From Malania oleifera (taxonomy: Eukaryota; Streptophyta; Magnoliopsida; Santalales; Ximeniaceae), in assembly GCF_029873635.1 (NCBI RefSeq), contig NC_080423.1:97832397-97896396 (forward strand): DNA of 64,000 nucleotides. The letters are read 5' to 3'. The translations under genes were made by a program, and so were the position numbers. The notes under the pieces are model-generated. The model ran no database searches, was not told where the DNA came from, and saw only the letters and a program-made list of their open reading frames with translations. Positions 32,237 through 43,101 of the stretch are shown one piece after another. How positions within the stretch are numbered: position 1 is the stretch's first letter; every line of letters starts with the position of its first letter.

Positions 32237-34302
32237 TGTAAGAACCCGAACCGTGATATATGGGTTAATTATGTAAAAGATGGATAAAATGGTAAATTGA
32301 GCAGGGTTCGTCGACGAGGCCAGGGTTCGTCAACTAAGATTAAAGGCTCCTCATCGATGAAATTCAAAAACTCATCGATGAGGGAATGCCGAGAGGTTCA
32401 GAAGAAATTGAAATATTTGGCTTGTCGACGAGGCCACCAACTCGTCGACGAGGCTAGTGGCGGATTCGTCAACGAGGACGCTAATTCGTCGACTCCTCGT
32501 CGACGAAGTCACTTGGGTCAAAGGTGCTATAAATGATATTTTGGGTTGCTTTGGGACTAAGTTTCCCTAAACTCTCTCTCTAGAACTCTCCCTACACTCT
32601 CTCTCTAGTTTTCTTTGCCATTCGTTGCCTGATTCGTAAATCCAACGTTACTACGAGGATCAGGAAAGGATTCTTTACGTTTCTAGTGGATCGGAATCTC
32701 GTTTCGGAGATTTTTGGGTTTTGGGCTAAAATTGAGGTAAGGCTCGGTTTTCATTTATGATTCAGTATATGTGTAGTAGTACAAGTTGTAAGCATGTATT
32801 GTACTGTGGTATGTAGGTTTTGGAGTTTCAGTTCGTAGTTTTGGGGACCGTAGAGTTCGTAATTGGAATTCGGGTTACGGTAAGGGGATTCTATTTATAT
32901 CAGTTTATTTTCGAAATTGAGATTGGTAAGCTTCTAGGCTACGATCGTATGTATGATTTGACTACTTGTTTGGGAAAATCTATCTAGTAAAAATACAGGA
33001 TTTTCGGATTACAGTTTTCGAGAAAATTAGGGATTTCGGGAATCATCTCTATTTTGTTTGGAAAACTGTTGATAATGTTAAAACTGTGTTATTGAGGTGA
33101 CCGTAATCCATATTTTCATAAACTGTATACTCGAATTTGTAAACGATATGATTTGCCGTAAACCAAATAAGTGTGGTATGTATGGTTGTATGAAATTGTT
33201 CCAGGAATGTTGTAAAACAGTTATGTGGCGGCTTATTACCGTACGCTGATATGTATAGGAGTATGAGCTCCAAAATGATTCCAAGTTTTGTGAAATCGGC
33301 TAGGGGCGGCTAATTACTGTACACCGAAATAGTTATGTGGCGGCTAATTACCGTACGCTGCGCCATGTATCGGTTAACTACCGTGGGTGAGAGTGGTCGG
33401 CTCTATATTCGGGGTGTGAAATATCACCAGTATGTTCCAGCTGGTCATCGAAGGGTGTGTTCTACACCGTATGGAGCAATGTAATCACTGTGGGCCCCGA
33501 TCGTCACATTGTAGCTGCGTATGTAGCAATGTAATCGTTGTGAGACTTGGGTGACCTTGTATAGTTGTGTATAGAGCAATGTAATCATTGTGGGCCTAGG
33601 TCGTCACAACGTAGTTGCATATGTAGCAATGTAATCGCTATGAGACTAGGTGACCTTGTGTAGTTGCGTACTAGTGTGACGACACTGACCGTATGTTTTG
33701 GGTATCGTATGTACTGGAATGATTTTGTGAAAATATTGGAACTGTATGTAATTGTATGAAGCTATATGAAAATGTTTCAAACTGTATTGTATTTTATAGT
33801 GTTATGAAGTATGTAAAATAACACTAGTATGTCACACATTGATATAACCTATTTTCTTCCTTACTGAGAGGTGTCTCACCCCGATTATATATAAATGTTT
33901 TTTAGGTCCTTTGGGTAGCCAAAACCAACATCCTAGCGTCCGGAAGCGAGGGGTGTCGTTTAGCTACTACTAGTGCCTGATAGGTACGACTTTTTATAAC
34001 CGAGTTGTCGTGATGGATTTTGTAGACACCCTTAGTATGTATGTATTCATAGGGACGTATATCCTTGTATGGTATAGAATTTGGTATGATACCGTTTATG
34101 TATAGAAAGACTGTATTCCGCTACGTATTTTGATGAGTATGGATGTTTATGTATATGTATATGGGCTTCCGTTGACCCCACGGGGTCAGACCCTCTTTTT
34201 GTATTGTATCATGTATGTTTTAAATTAATACAGAGACAGGTTAGGTTACCAAACTCACACCTAGGACCCACCTGCGGGTTCGGGGCGTGACACACACACA
34301 CA
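32237..34302 (+). repeat. 3' LTR of Tekay-like element
   Basis: Starts TGTAAGAACC and ends GGGGCGTGACA, extended by extra CA units (34291-34302). Carries at least eight TCGTCGACGA-type words (32305-32515), four AGCAATGTAATC repeats (33474-33680) and a TATATATAAAT word near 33886. Confidence 0.9.

Positions 34303-34342
<40 letters not shown>
34303..34342. repeat. (CT)n microsatellite
   Basis: About 20 CT units next to the LTR end. A shorter CT run lies on the other side of the element at 25391. Confidence 0.85.
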
Positions 34343-34347
<5 letters not shown>

Positions 34348-34689
34348 TCCCCTCAAACTCCCTTTCTCTCTCCTCAAATTTTCTTAGCAAGCGTACACCG
34401 ATTAAAGAACGAAAAATATCCTTGGGTTCCAATTTCAGTCACCAACATTTTAATCTAGGAGATTTCGTGGTTTCGGCATTGTAGGCACCACTCCTAGGGT
34501 AAGGCAAGGGGAACAAATTATGTCAGTCATTTTCATAAATTTAACCGATTAAATTTTAGCATGTGATTACACGAATAATATGTATGTTTTTCTGAGTATT
34601 TAGGCATATGGAAATGGAAATTTTGAATTTATTATATATATGTTTTAGGAAAAGCTGGGTATTTTAGTTTAAGTAAAGCCCTAGAGATA
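34343..34689. other. Spacer, possible CACTA continuation
   Basis: If the gypsy element inserted in a CACTA element, this would be the other half of the target. No transposase or subterminal repeats are visible. Nothing else recognised. Confidence 0.35.
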
Positions 34690-34724
34690 ATTATACCATT
34701 ATTTTTTTTAGCACAAAAATAGAG

Positions 34725-35685
34725 TTATCCCGGACAAATTATGGGCACCATGGTCAAATATTTTTTCAGTATCTCAAAATCTTGTTGGCATGCATCAGTC
34801 CATAAAAATTCAGTCTCAGTTTGCAATAAAGAACACAGTGATTTAGCAATACTACTAAAATTCTGAATAAAACGCCTATAGAAGTCGGCATAGCCAAGGA
34901 AAAAATGGATATCCCTCACTGTCTTAGGGACAAGTAATTGGGAAATCAACTCTACTTTGACTTTATTGACCTCCGTACCACACTTAGAAACTAAATAGCC
35001 AAGTACCAAATCACTACTTACCATAAACTGGCACTTTTCCCAATTCAACAAGAAGTTCTTTTCTTCACATCTTTTTAGGATAGTAGTCAAGTTTTTCAAA
35101 CAAGTATCAAAGGACTTACCAAACACAGAAAAATCATCCGTGAAAAATTCACATATCGCATCTAACATGTTAGAGAAAATATTCATCATGCAACGCTGGA
35201 AAGTAGCGGGTGCATTGCATAATCTGAATGGCATCCAAAAAACCATCCAGAAAACAATAAAAAGCATTACAAGCTACTTTTTCTAGTATCTGATCTAGGA
35301 AGGGTAACGGGAAATGATCTTTTCGGCTAACCGAATTTAATTTACGATAATCAATGCACATTCTCCAATCCGTTACTTTCCTAGATGTGATCAACTCTCC
35401 ACTAGCATTCTCAATGACAGTCAAACCAAATTTTTTTGGTACTACCTGTGTCGGGCTTACCCACTCGCTGTTGGATATAGGATAGATCATGTCAATGGCT
35501 AATAGTTTTACCACTTCTTTCTTTGCCACTTCTTTCATGGTTGGATTCAATCTCCGTTGCGCATCATGAACTAGCCTTGCATCTCCTTCTAGAAAGATGT
35601 TGTGAGTACAGATTGCAGGATCAATATCCTTGATGTCTACAATAGTCCAGCCTATTGCTCCTCGATACTGCCTCAATACCTGCAA
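34725..35685 (-). pseudogene. Athila-like reverse transcriptase fragment
   Basis: Two overlapping frames meet near 35240. The upstream one has GAIGWTIVDIKDIDPAICTH, WVSPTQVVPKK and DHFPLPFLDQ. The downstream one has RLCNAPATFQRCMM, the FTDDFSVFG active-site block, and LGYADFYRRFIQNF. About 30 residues that normally join the two parts (the GYxxI...T segment) are missing, together with a frameshift. Translation ends near 34728, just before RNase H. Confidence 0.85.
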
Positions 35686-36185
35686 TAACTCAATTTCCTA
35701 CTTCAAATTAAGATGATAAAAAATTACCACAGGGAATGTTCCCTCATCTGGGCCTAGAAAAACATATTTCAAGTCCTCAGGTAGTGGCTTCAACTTAAGT
35801 GTAGGCAGTTCTTCTTTTGATGACTTAATGACTTATGGTAAGTCAAGAGCTTCAAAAGTTGTCTTACGCCAAATACTCATATAACCTGCATCTAACAACT
35901 AAGGGGAACCATCTATCTCCATGCACTACCCCTCATATTTTGTCAACTCTCTAGACAAAGGAACTGTCTCATCAAAAACATCAGGCTGCTCAGGAGAGTC
36001 ATTCTCAAATGCACTGTTAGAACCAAACACTGATAACAACTCTAAAATATCAAAATCATATATCACATCAACTGTGCATACCTCAGAGTCATCACAACCA
36101 CTAGGCATCTTGCAAGCATTGAACACGTTCATCTCCAATGTCATATTCCCGAATGTGAACTTCAACACTCCACTTCGGCAATTGA

Positions 36186-36460
36186 TCAACACTCCACAGG
36201 TGCTTGGGAAATGGTAGAGATAGGCTGCTGTATATCCAAAACCACAAAGTCCACCGGGTAGTAGAATTTGTCAACTTGAACCAATACATCCTCAATAACA
36301 CCTCGTGGTACCTTCACTGATCTGTCAGCCAACTTTAGCACAATGAAGGTCTTCTTCAACTCACCTAACCCCAGCTGCTCATATATTGAGAATGGTATCA
36401 AGTTCACACTACTCCCCAAATCAAGTAGAGCTCTCTCGATGCGAGATTCACCGATCATAA
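36186..36460 (-). pseudogene. Athila-like protease region
   Basis: The frame contains ALLDLGSSVNLIPFSIYEQL followed by LADRSVKVPRGVIEDVLVQV. In Athila elements the protease site is naturally DLG, so it is not a loss-of-function change in itself. The flanking linkers to gag (36461-37618) and to RT (35686-36185) carry stops. Confidence 0.8.
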
Positions 36461-37618
36461 TGGAGATGGTGGGAGAATCAGGATCTCTGAGTTTCTAAGG
36501 AGTTTCACTTAATATCAATGCACTGACCTACTCTATCAAGAAAGCCTTCTTGTTTACATTCAATTTCCTCTTCACTGTGCATAAGTCCTTCAAAAATTTT
36601 GCATATGAAGGAACCTATTGAATGGCATCCAGAAGGATATTGATTTTCACTTACTTGAAGATCTTCTGAATCTTAGTATGGTATTTGTTCTTTTAACCAG
36701 CTATCAACCTCTAAGGATAGGGTACCACAGGTCGGTACTCCTTACTGATCTCGGCCTCCACGTCGACTGACTTCTTCAATTCTGGACTTACTTCCTTTGA
36801 TTTTTTTTAGCCTCATCTGCCTCAACTGCAACTTCTAGTGTTGGGACAACTATTTGCCTTTCAGTAGATATCTCAGGTCAGGGGACTTCCTTCCCACTTC
36901 TCAAAGTAATGACAGCCTTTGCCATCTTAATAGAATCCCCTGAAACATTATGCACTGGCTGTTGTTGCTATCGGTATACCTGAGGATTAGGCTGAGGCTG
37001 CGCTAGAAATTTCCCCTTCTCTAAGGTACTCAACTATGTACTTATCTTATTAATGGCACCTCGCAGTTCATTGTTACTTGTGGCCTGAATTTGCATGAAC
37101 TGCTGAAGAGTATCCTCAAGAGACCTTTTCGGTGGAATGGGTGCAACATTAGATGGAAACCTTGGAGGTGAGTAGTGCTAAGAAATCGAATGTGGGCGAT
37201 ACGGGTGCTAAGACTCTGGTGCAAAAGATTGGGGAGGCTGCTGAAACTATGAAGAAGATTGACTAGCCTGATCATTCCTCCATGAAAATTTTGGGTGATT
37301 CCTCCATCCCGGATTGTAAGTGTTTGAGAAGGGCTGATTGGGAGCTCTGCTAACCCAATTTACTAACTAAATCTGATCAGACATATTCTCTTGTACTACC
37401 GTCATGATCGGACAATCTTGGGCCTTATGGCTAGAGTCGGCGTATAGAGAGCAAACCTCAACTGATTTCGCTGCTTTCACCTTCTCTAACTCCATAACCT
37501 TTACCCTCCTAGTTAATGCAGCAATACGAGCCTAGATATCGGTTTCCTCCTTTACCTCATATCTACCTCCACCACCAATTGCCCTGAGAGGTTGCACTGC
37601 CATTGGTGCCTGATCAGA

Positions 37619-38407
37619 TCATGTATTCCATTGTTGTGCACTTGCAGCTAAGTAATCAAAGAATGCTAGTGCCTCATCTGGCTCCTTGCTGAAGAACTTC
37701 CCATTACACATAGTTTGAACAAACTGCTTACAATCAAGAGTGAGGACAGTGTAGAAATAATTTACCAGCCTCCAAGACTCAAACCCATGATGCGGACAAA
37801 TATTTATCAGCTCTTTGAACCTTTCCCAACAAGTTTGGAAAGTCTCATCACCTCTCTGCATAAACTGACTGATTTGCTTCTGTAGGAATTGGGTTATTTG
37901 AAAAGGAAAAAAATTATGTAAGAACTCACGTTGCATGTCAGTCCAATCAGAGATAGAGTTAGGTCTTAAAGAATTAAACCAGATTTTTGCTTTATCCTTC
38001 AAGGAAAAAGGAAATAAACGAAGCTTAATGTAATCATCAGTTCCTGCTCTAGTAATGAAGGTAGTACTTGCCAACTCAAAATCGGTCAGATGCTGATAAG
38101 GACTCTTAGAATCCATCTCGTGGAACTAAGGTATTACTGACAACATACCATGCTTAATGGTGAAATTCAGTGCATTATTTGGCAAAGCAATACAGGATAG
38201 TGTAGTGGTGCGTGTAAGCAGCAAAAAGTCTTTCAAAGTGTGTGGTGCAGGTGGATGTTCGACCATATTTTCCTCAAAATTATCTTCAAAAAGATCATTC
38301 AAATTAATTTCAATGTCCTCACTTACAACAGAAACAAGAACCCTACTACCTGTATTAGGTGAAAGTTTGTATAGCCTATATGAAATGTCTCTAACCCAAG
38401 GCATCAA
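37619..38407 (-). pseudogene. Athila-like gag
   Basis: Two minus-strand frames (38407-38126 and 38116-37619) are separated by one stop. They include the N-terminal TLKDFLLLTRTTTLS stretch and the retrotransposon gag core: RLFPFSLKDKAKIWFNSL, then FQTCWERFKELINICPHHG. Encodes the capsid protein of the element. Confidence 0.85.
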
Positions 38408-38539
38408 ACATCATCCCAAACAGCAGACAGTCACCAATATAGCAGCAGACAAGGATGATCAAATTTTTTTTGTTTTTGTTTTTTAAAATATTATATTTTT
38501 TGTGTTTTTAAATTATGAGAGAAATCAAAATAAATGGAG

Positions 38540-39160
38540 AAACATTAGATTGAAACTAATTCTGGCGCTCCCGGGCAACGTATCACTGAGTCCTAACTCG
38601 ACATAACTGATGACATGGGAGGGATCTAAGACGTATTTACTTAACATGAAAACATGAAATATGTCGTGAATTCTAAATAAAGATGGTGGTAAAGCCAGTT
38701 GATAGGCAACTGACCCTACTCTTTCAAGAATCTTGAAAGGGCCAATGAACCTAGGGCTCAACTTACCCTTCCTCCCAAACCTCATAACTCCCTTCAGTGG
38801 CGCTATCTTTAGAAACACTTGGTCTCCTATTTTAAATTCTAACTCCCGGCGGTGCATATCGGTGTGGCTTTTCTGCTGACTCTAAGCTGCACTGATCCTG
38901 TCTCTGATGAGCCAAATTTTATCATATGCTTGCAGCACTATTTCTAGTCCCAACACTCGCCTCTCACCCATCTCATCCCAGTATAGATAAGAACGACACC
39001 TCCTACCATAGAGTGCCTCATAAGGTGACATGCCAATGCTAGCCTGATAGTTGCTATTATATGCAAACTCTACCAGCGGCATATACTGTGTCCAACTACC
39101 CCCAAAATCTAGCACGCACGCCCGCAACATATCTTTTAATATCTGAATCACCCTCTCATA
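38540..39160 (-). pseudogene. Tekay-like integrase C-terminal remnant
   Basis: Minus-strand frames give VLDFGGSWTQYMPLVEFAYN, ASIGMSPYEALYGRRC, YLYWDEMGERRVLGLE and, after one stop, ELEFKIGDQVFLKIAPLKGV and RIHDIFHVFMLSKYV. These align region by region with 31150-31680 of the plus-strand Tekay-like element. No gag, protease or RT accompanies it. Confidence 0.85.
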
Positions 39161-39164
39161 TTTC

Positions 39165-39563
39165 CTCTTACTGAGCGTTGGCTCATCCCAGTGACTTACT
39201 ATTTTTCAGGAGATCCAAAACGAGCAGACCAGGCTCGCGGGTAGAGGTTGTCTTGTGCTACCCTTACTGGAAGGGTAGATGTATTCTTGGTGCCAGTAAT
39301 TTGGGATAGATCCCGGGGTTTTGACATTGTCACTGGGTATTTTGGGTTGTAAATATACTTTAGAATATTATAGTTTTTTGGTATTGTATATATGACAGTT
39401 TACAGTTTCTTGTTACCGCTGCTTAGGTGTGTATGACATACAAGATTTCCCTAGTGCTCCTTTGAGCCTGAGGTATTTTTAGTAATATTTCAAACAAATG
39501 ATGTTTATGATATACAAGAAAATTTTTTTAAAAAAATGTTAAATTAATGAGTAGGTCATTACA
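39165..39563 (+). mobile_element. Gypsy LTR fragment, right end
   Basis: Begins with ACTGAGCGTTGGCTCATCCC...GACCAGGCTCGCG, the reverse complement of a stretch near 2285-2365 in the first solo LTR. It ends GGTCATTACA like a gypsy LTR terminus. Plus orientation, left part missing. Confidence 0.6.
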
Positions 39564-40035
39564 CATCAAACCCTTTTTTAAGCCTTTCTTCCACGGGATA
39601 TCACATTCTCCCCCACTTATAGAACACAATGTCATCGTTGCAAACCCACATTTCCAAACCTAGGCAATGTGAATCTCATCACACTTTTCGGCTGGGTAAT
39701 TGCTCTGATACCATTATGTAATGCCCTAACCTGGGTCTGTCAAGGAGTACCGCGTCTCTCCTCCTCGACCTGGACCAAACAGCAGGGGGTGGGCCTTATC
39801 AGACTAATGACTAGCCCCATAGACCAACATGTGTCCTTTTCAGTGTGTTTTGTCCTCACTCACACACTTCCTGAGAAAACTTCCTAGAAGGTCACCCATC
39901 CCAAGATTACTTCAAGCCAAGCACGCTTAATTGTGAAGTTCTTATGGGAAGGCTCCCGAAAAGAAATTTGCACCTTGTTGATATGGTTAGCAACATCAAA
40001 TCCTTTTTTAAGCCTTTCTTCCACGGGGTATCACA
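39564..40035 (-). mobile_element. Cassandra-type TRIM, minus strand, truncated
   Basis: One complete LTR (39717-40035, TG...CA on the minus strand) is followed by a tRNA-Met primer-binding site (GCTCTGATACCA at 39702-39713, the exact complement of TGGTATCAGAGC). A short non-coding internal part, a polypurine tract (TCTCCCCCACTT) and the first about 43 bp of the second LTR complete it. The LTR contains a 5S-rRNA-like segment (GGTCACCCATCCCAAGATTAC ... CCAAGCACGCTTAA, about 39890-39932). No coding capacity, as usual for TRIMs. Confidence 0.88.
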
Positions 40036-40337
40036 CATACAGTTTCTCCCTTCACCATATTTGCGTAAAAAAGCTTTACTAGATTTGGATGCATTCCTCT
40101 AGCTTGATAGGTTATGAATTGTTCCCAACCCAAGGCATTAAACAATAGTAAAATATCTGCAAACTCTTCTTTAAAAAATTCAACGTCTAAATCCTTACCG
40201 AATATGGGTTCGGTAGATTGAAGATGCTTCTCATAGATTTTCTTTGTGTGAGGCATCATCAACCATTTCTTACAGTTGTTTGTATCGTCTTTTCCAAAGG
40301 AGGAACCTTGGGTCACCATAAGCTTGGTTCTAGGCAT
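40036..40337 (-). pseudogene. Retroelement-type ORF fragment (plant transposon protein-like)
   Basis: Minus-strand frame from an ATG at 40337. Its peptide contains FFKEEFADILLLFNALGWEQF and ARGMHPNLVKLFYANMVKG, resembling the domain often called putative plant transposon protein, found next to LTR retroelements. It is cut by the TRIM at 40035. Function unknown. Confidence 0.5.
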
Positions 40338-40673
40338 GCTTTTGAAGAAACTAACAGGTGAAATCCTTTAAAATAAAGTGTGAATGAAAGATTATAGGAT
40401 ATTTTGAGGTTTATTCAGTTGAATTTTCGTGAAATATGATTTAAAGATGAAAGAGAGATACTTTGGAAGAGTGGAGATATACGGTCAGTTGACTAAGATG
40501 TGAGAAGTTAGGGTTTTTACGAACAGTAAATATATACACTGTCGCGGGTCAATCGACTATGCTCGAAGAGTCAGTCGCCTGACTTGTGTATCTCACAAGT
40601 CAGTATAGGTGCAGTCAACTGATGATGAAGGGTCAGTTGCCTGACCTTCAACATTTTTTATTAACATATACTC
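40338..40673 (-). other. LTR-like segment with GTCAGTCGCCTGAC motifs
   Basis: Contains GGTCAGTTGCCTGACC, AGTCAGTCGCCTGAC and GGGTCAATCGACTA words (40555-40645), similar in style to the copia LTR around 45150-45235. It leads into the ORF at 40337 with a TATATATTTA word, as an LTR plus leader would. Confidence 0.45.
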
Positions 40674-41885
40674 TTAGCTCAACCACTCATTCAAATTAAT
40701 GTTTCCTTCTTCCTGATTGTAGCCTTGAGCTACCAATCTAGCCTTATTATTGACAATAGTTTTGTTTTCATCCTTTTTGTTCCTAAACACCCATTTGGTG
40801 TCAATTACTGAGTGATCAACAAGTCTAGGAACAAAGTTCCAAACATTATTCCTCTCAAATTGATTTAAATCCTCTTGCATGGCTACCATCCATGATTCAT
40901 CATTAATTGCCTAATTTATGTTCTTGGGTACCTCTTGAGATAGGAACGCACAATGATCGCACAGATTCTTTAATGATGATCTAGTGGACACTCCTCGTGA
41001 AGGTTCACCTATAATTTGATCTTTGGGATGATTCCTTACAAACTTCCACTCCTTAGGTAATTCAGACTGACTTTGAGAGTTATTATTTACAAGTGTGCTT
41101 ATTTCATTACTCTCATCTTTTACTTCCTGAATTGTTAGGTGTTCTAAACTTTTTCTTACTTCTACTTCATCAACATCAATAGATTTAGAAGAGAATAAAT
41201 TAGACTCATCAAATGTTACATGAATTGATTCTACAACTGAAAGGGTTCTTTTGTTGTAGACTCTAAAGGCTTTGTTGTTCACAGCATATCCTAGAAAGAT
41301 TCCTTCATCTGATTTGACATCAAACTTTCCTAGCATCTCTTTGTCATTTAAGACAAAACACTTACATCCAAAAACATGGAAGTAAGATATATTCGATTTT
41401 TTTCCTTTCCAGAGTTCGTATGGGGTCTTTTCTAGGCTAGTCCTAAGTGAGACTCTGTTCATCACATAGCATGTAGTGTTCACCGCTTCAGTCCAAAAAT
41501 ATTTAGGCAGATTATGTTCGTTCAACATGGTCCTAGCCATCTCTTGAAGTAACCTATTTTTTAGTTCAACAACTCCATTTTGTTGAGGTGTATGAGGAGC
41601 TGAGAAGTTGTGAGATATTTCACAATAGTTCTCAACATCTTTATTTTTGAACTCTCTACCTTGACCACTCCTAATATTTTGAACATCATACCCTTTTTCA
41701 TTTTGAAGCTTCTTACACAAGTTGATCAACATCTTACTCGCTTCATCCTTGGAGGATAAGAAAAGTACCCACGTAAACCTAGTGTGATACCCCGTGGAAG
41801 AAAAGCTTAAAAAGGATTTGATGTTACTACCCATATCAACAAGGTGCACCTTTCTTTTTGGGAACTTTCCCATAAAAACTCCATT

Positions 41886-41942
41886 GTTAAGCATGCTTGG
41901 TTTGGAGTAATCTTGGGATAGGTGACCTTTTGGGAAGTTTTC
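41886..41942 (+). repeat. 5S rRNA-like segment in TRIM left LTR
   Basis: Resembles the 3' half of plant 5S rRNA, including a GTTAAGCATGCTTGG word (box A region) and GGATAGGTGACCTTTTGGGAAGT (box C region). Several substitutions from the 5S consensus. It is a promoter relic rather than a 5S gene. Confidence 0.85.
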
Positions 41943-42302
41943 TCAGGAAGTGTGTGAGTGAGGACATAACACACTGAAAAGGACACGTGTTGGTCTATGG
42001 GGTCAATCATTAGTCCGATAAGGCCCATCCCCTGTTGTTTGGTCCAGGTGGAGGAGGAGAGACACAGTGCTCCCTGGTAGACCTAGGTTGGGGCGTTACA
42101 AAATAGTATTAGAGTCGATTACCCAACCGAACGTGTGATGAGATTCACATCTCCTGGGTTTGGAAATGTAGGTTTGCAACAAGGACGTTGCATTTTGTAA
42201 GTGGGAGAGAATATGATACCCTGGGAAAGAAAGGCTTAAAAAGGATTTGATGTTACTACCCATATCAACAAGGTGCACCTTTCTTTTCGGGAGCCTTCCC
42301 AT

Positions 42303-42370
42303 AAGAACTACATGGTTAAGTGTGCTTGGCTTGGAGTAATCTTGGGATGGGTGACCTTCTGGGAAGTTTT
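42303..42370 (+). repeat. 5S rRNA-like segment in TRIM right LTR
   Basis: Contains AGAACTACATGGTTAAG, GTGCTTGGCTTGGAGTA and GGATGGGTGACCTTCTGGGA. This is a better match to the 5S box A and box C regions than the left LTR copy. Confidence 0.87.
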
Positions 42371-43101
42371 CTTAGGAAGTGTGTGAGTGAGAACAAAACA
42401 CACTGAAAAGGACACGTGTTGGTCTATGAGGCCAGTCATTAGTCTGATAAGGCCTGCCCCCTTGTTGTCTAGTCCAGGTGGAAAAGGAGAGACACAACAT
42501 TCCCTGGCAGACTAAGTTAGGGCGTTACACCTGGAGTAGTCATCAACTATGACGAATGCGTATTGTTTTCCTCCTAAGCTTTGAGTTCTGGTTGGGCTAA
42601 AAAGGCATAAATGAATAAGTTCTAGTGGCCTACCAGTAGAGATATGCTTTTTCTTCTTCTTGAAACTTGTCTTGGTTTGCTTTCCAAGTTGACAGGCATC
42701 ACACACCTTGTCCTCAACAAACTTAGTGCTAGGTAAACCCCTGACTAAGTTTTTTTTTGCTAATTTGGAGAACATATCTATACTAGCATGTCCTAATCTC
42801 CTATGCCACAGCCAACTAGCTTCATTTATGGTTGTGAAGCATTCAACTTCTTGAGATATCAGGTTTTCAATGTTAATGCAGTATATGTTGTCAACCTGAT
42901 TAGCAATAAACAAAGTTTTATGCTTTTCACTATGTTCAACTATGCATTTGTTTTGTTTGAAAGTTACTTCAAAACCTTTGTCACTTAGTTGACTAATGCT
43001 AAACAGATTATGTTTTAACTCTTCTACCACTAAAACATCATCAATCTCCAAGGAGGATTTCTTACCGACTTTATCAATACCGATAATTTTGCCTTTTGCA
43101 T

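Larger units (their letters stand above)
25400..34302 (+). mobile_element. Ty3/gypsy Tekay-like retrotransposon, nearly full length, inactive
   Basis: Two related LTRs (25400-27257 and 32237-34302) enclose gag, protease, RT, RNase H and integrase in the gypsy order, all on the + strand. CTCTC flanks both sides (25395-25399 and 34303-34307), consistent with a 5-bp target duplication, but both lie in CT repeats, so the evidence is weak. The element is dead: many in-frame stops, a protease active-site change, no recognisable primer-binding site, and a 5' LTR missing its right end. Assignment to the chromovirus Tekay group rests on the integrase C-terminus ([32 protein letters not shown]). Confidence 0.9.
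34690..38524 (-). mobile_element. Athila-like Ty3/gypsy remnant (gag, PR, part of RT)
   Basis: On the minus strand, gag, protease and RT lie in order from 38.4 kb down to 34.7 kb. No LTRs, RNase H or integrase are visible at either edge, so both ends are truncated. Class is assigned from the Athila-type RT text (RRLNPTMKEVAKKEVVKLL, DWRMCIDYRKLN, DHFPLPFLDQ) and the ADRSVKVPRGVIEDVLVQVD stretch after the protease site. Confidence 0.85.
41783..42529 (+). mobile_element. Cassandra-type TRIM, complete, inside copia integrase
   Basis: 747 bp with two 318-bp LTRs (41783-42100 and 42212-42529), TGTGATACC...GCGTTACA ends and near-matching flanks (CCTAG 41778-41782, CCTGG 42530-42534). A decayed tRNA-Met primer-binding site lies at 42104-42115 and a polypurine tract GTGGGAGAGA at 42201-42210. 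It has no coding capacity. It splits the integrase frame between VIVDDYSR and FTWVLFL. LTR ends and internal layout match the minus-strand copy at 39564-40035. Confidence 0.92.
40674..43101 (-). pseudogene. SIRE-like copia polyprotein, interrupted by a TRIM
   Basis: On the minus strand, from 43101 downward. A protease-to-integrase linker (KGKIIGIDKVGKKSS, LKHNLFSISQLSDKGF) comes first. The GAG-pre-integrase zinc region follows: WLWHRRLGHASIDMFSKL, then VCDACQLGKQTKTSF. The integrase core starts (GGKQYAFVIVDDYSR) and is cut by the TRIM at 42529-41783, continuing with FTWVLFLSSKDEASKML and HTPQQNGVVELKNR. The RT start is WNFVPRLVDHSVIDTKWVFRNK, ending near 40690 before the catalytic site. Both termini are lost. 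Confidence 0.9.

Noticed and set aside
34241-34484. Ser/Leu-rich and Arg/Glu-rich frames at 34.3 kb
   Set aside because: Translations of CT and CA repeats.
41886-42370. Functional 5S rRNA genes
   Set aside because: Only about half of 5S is recognisable, with many substitutions, and it lies at a fixed place inside TRIM LTRs.
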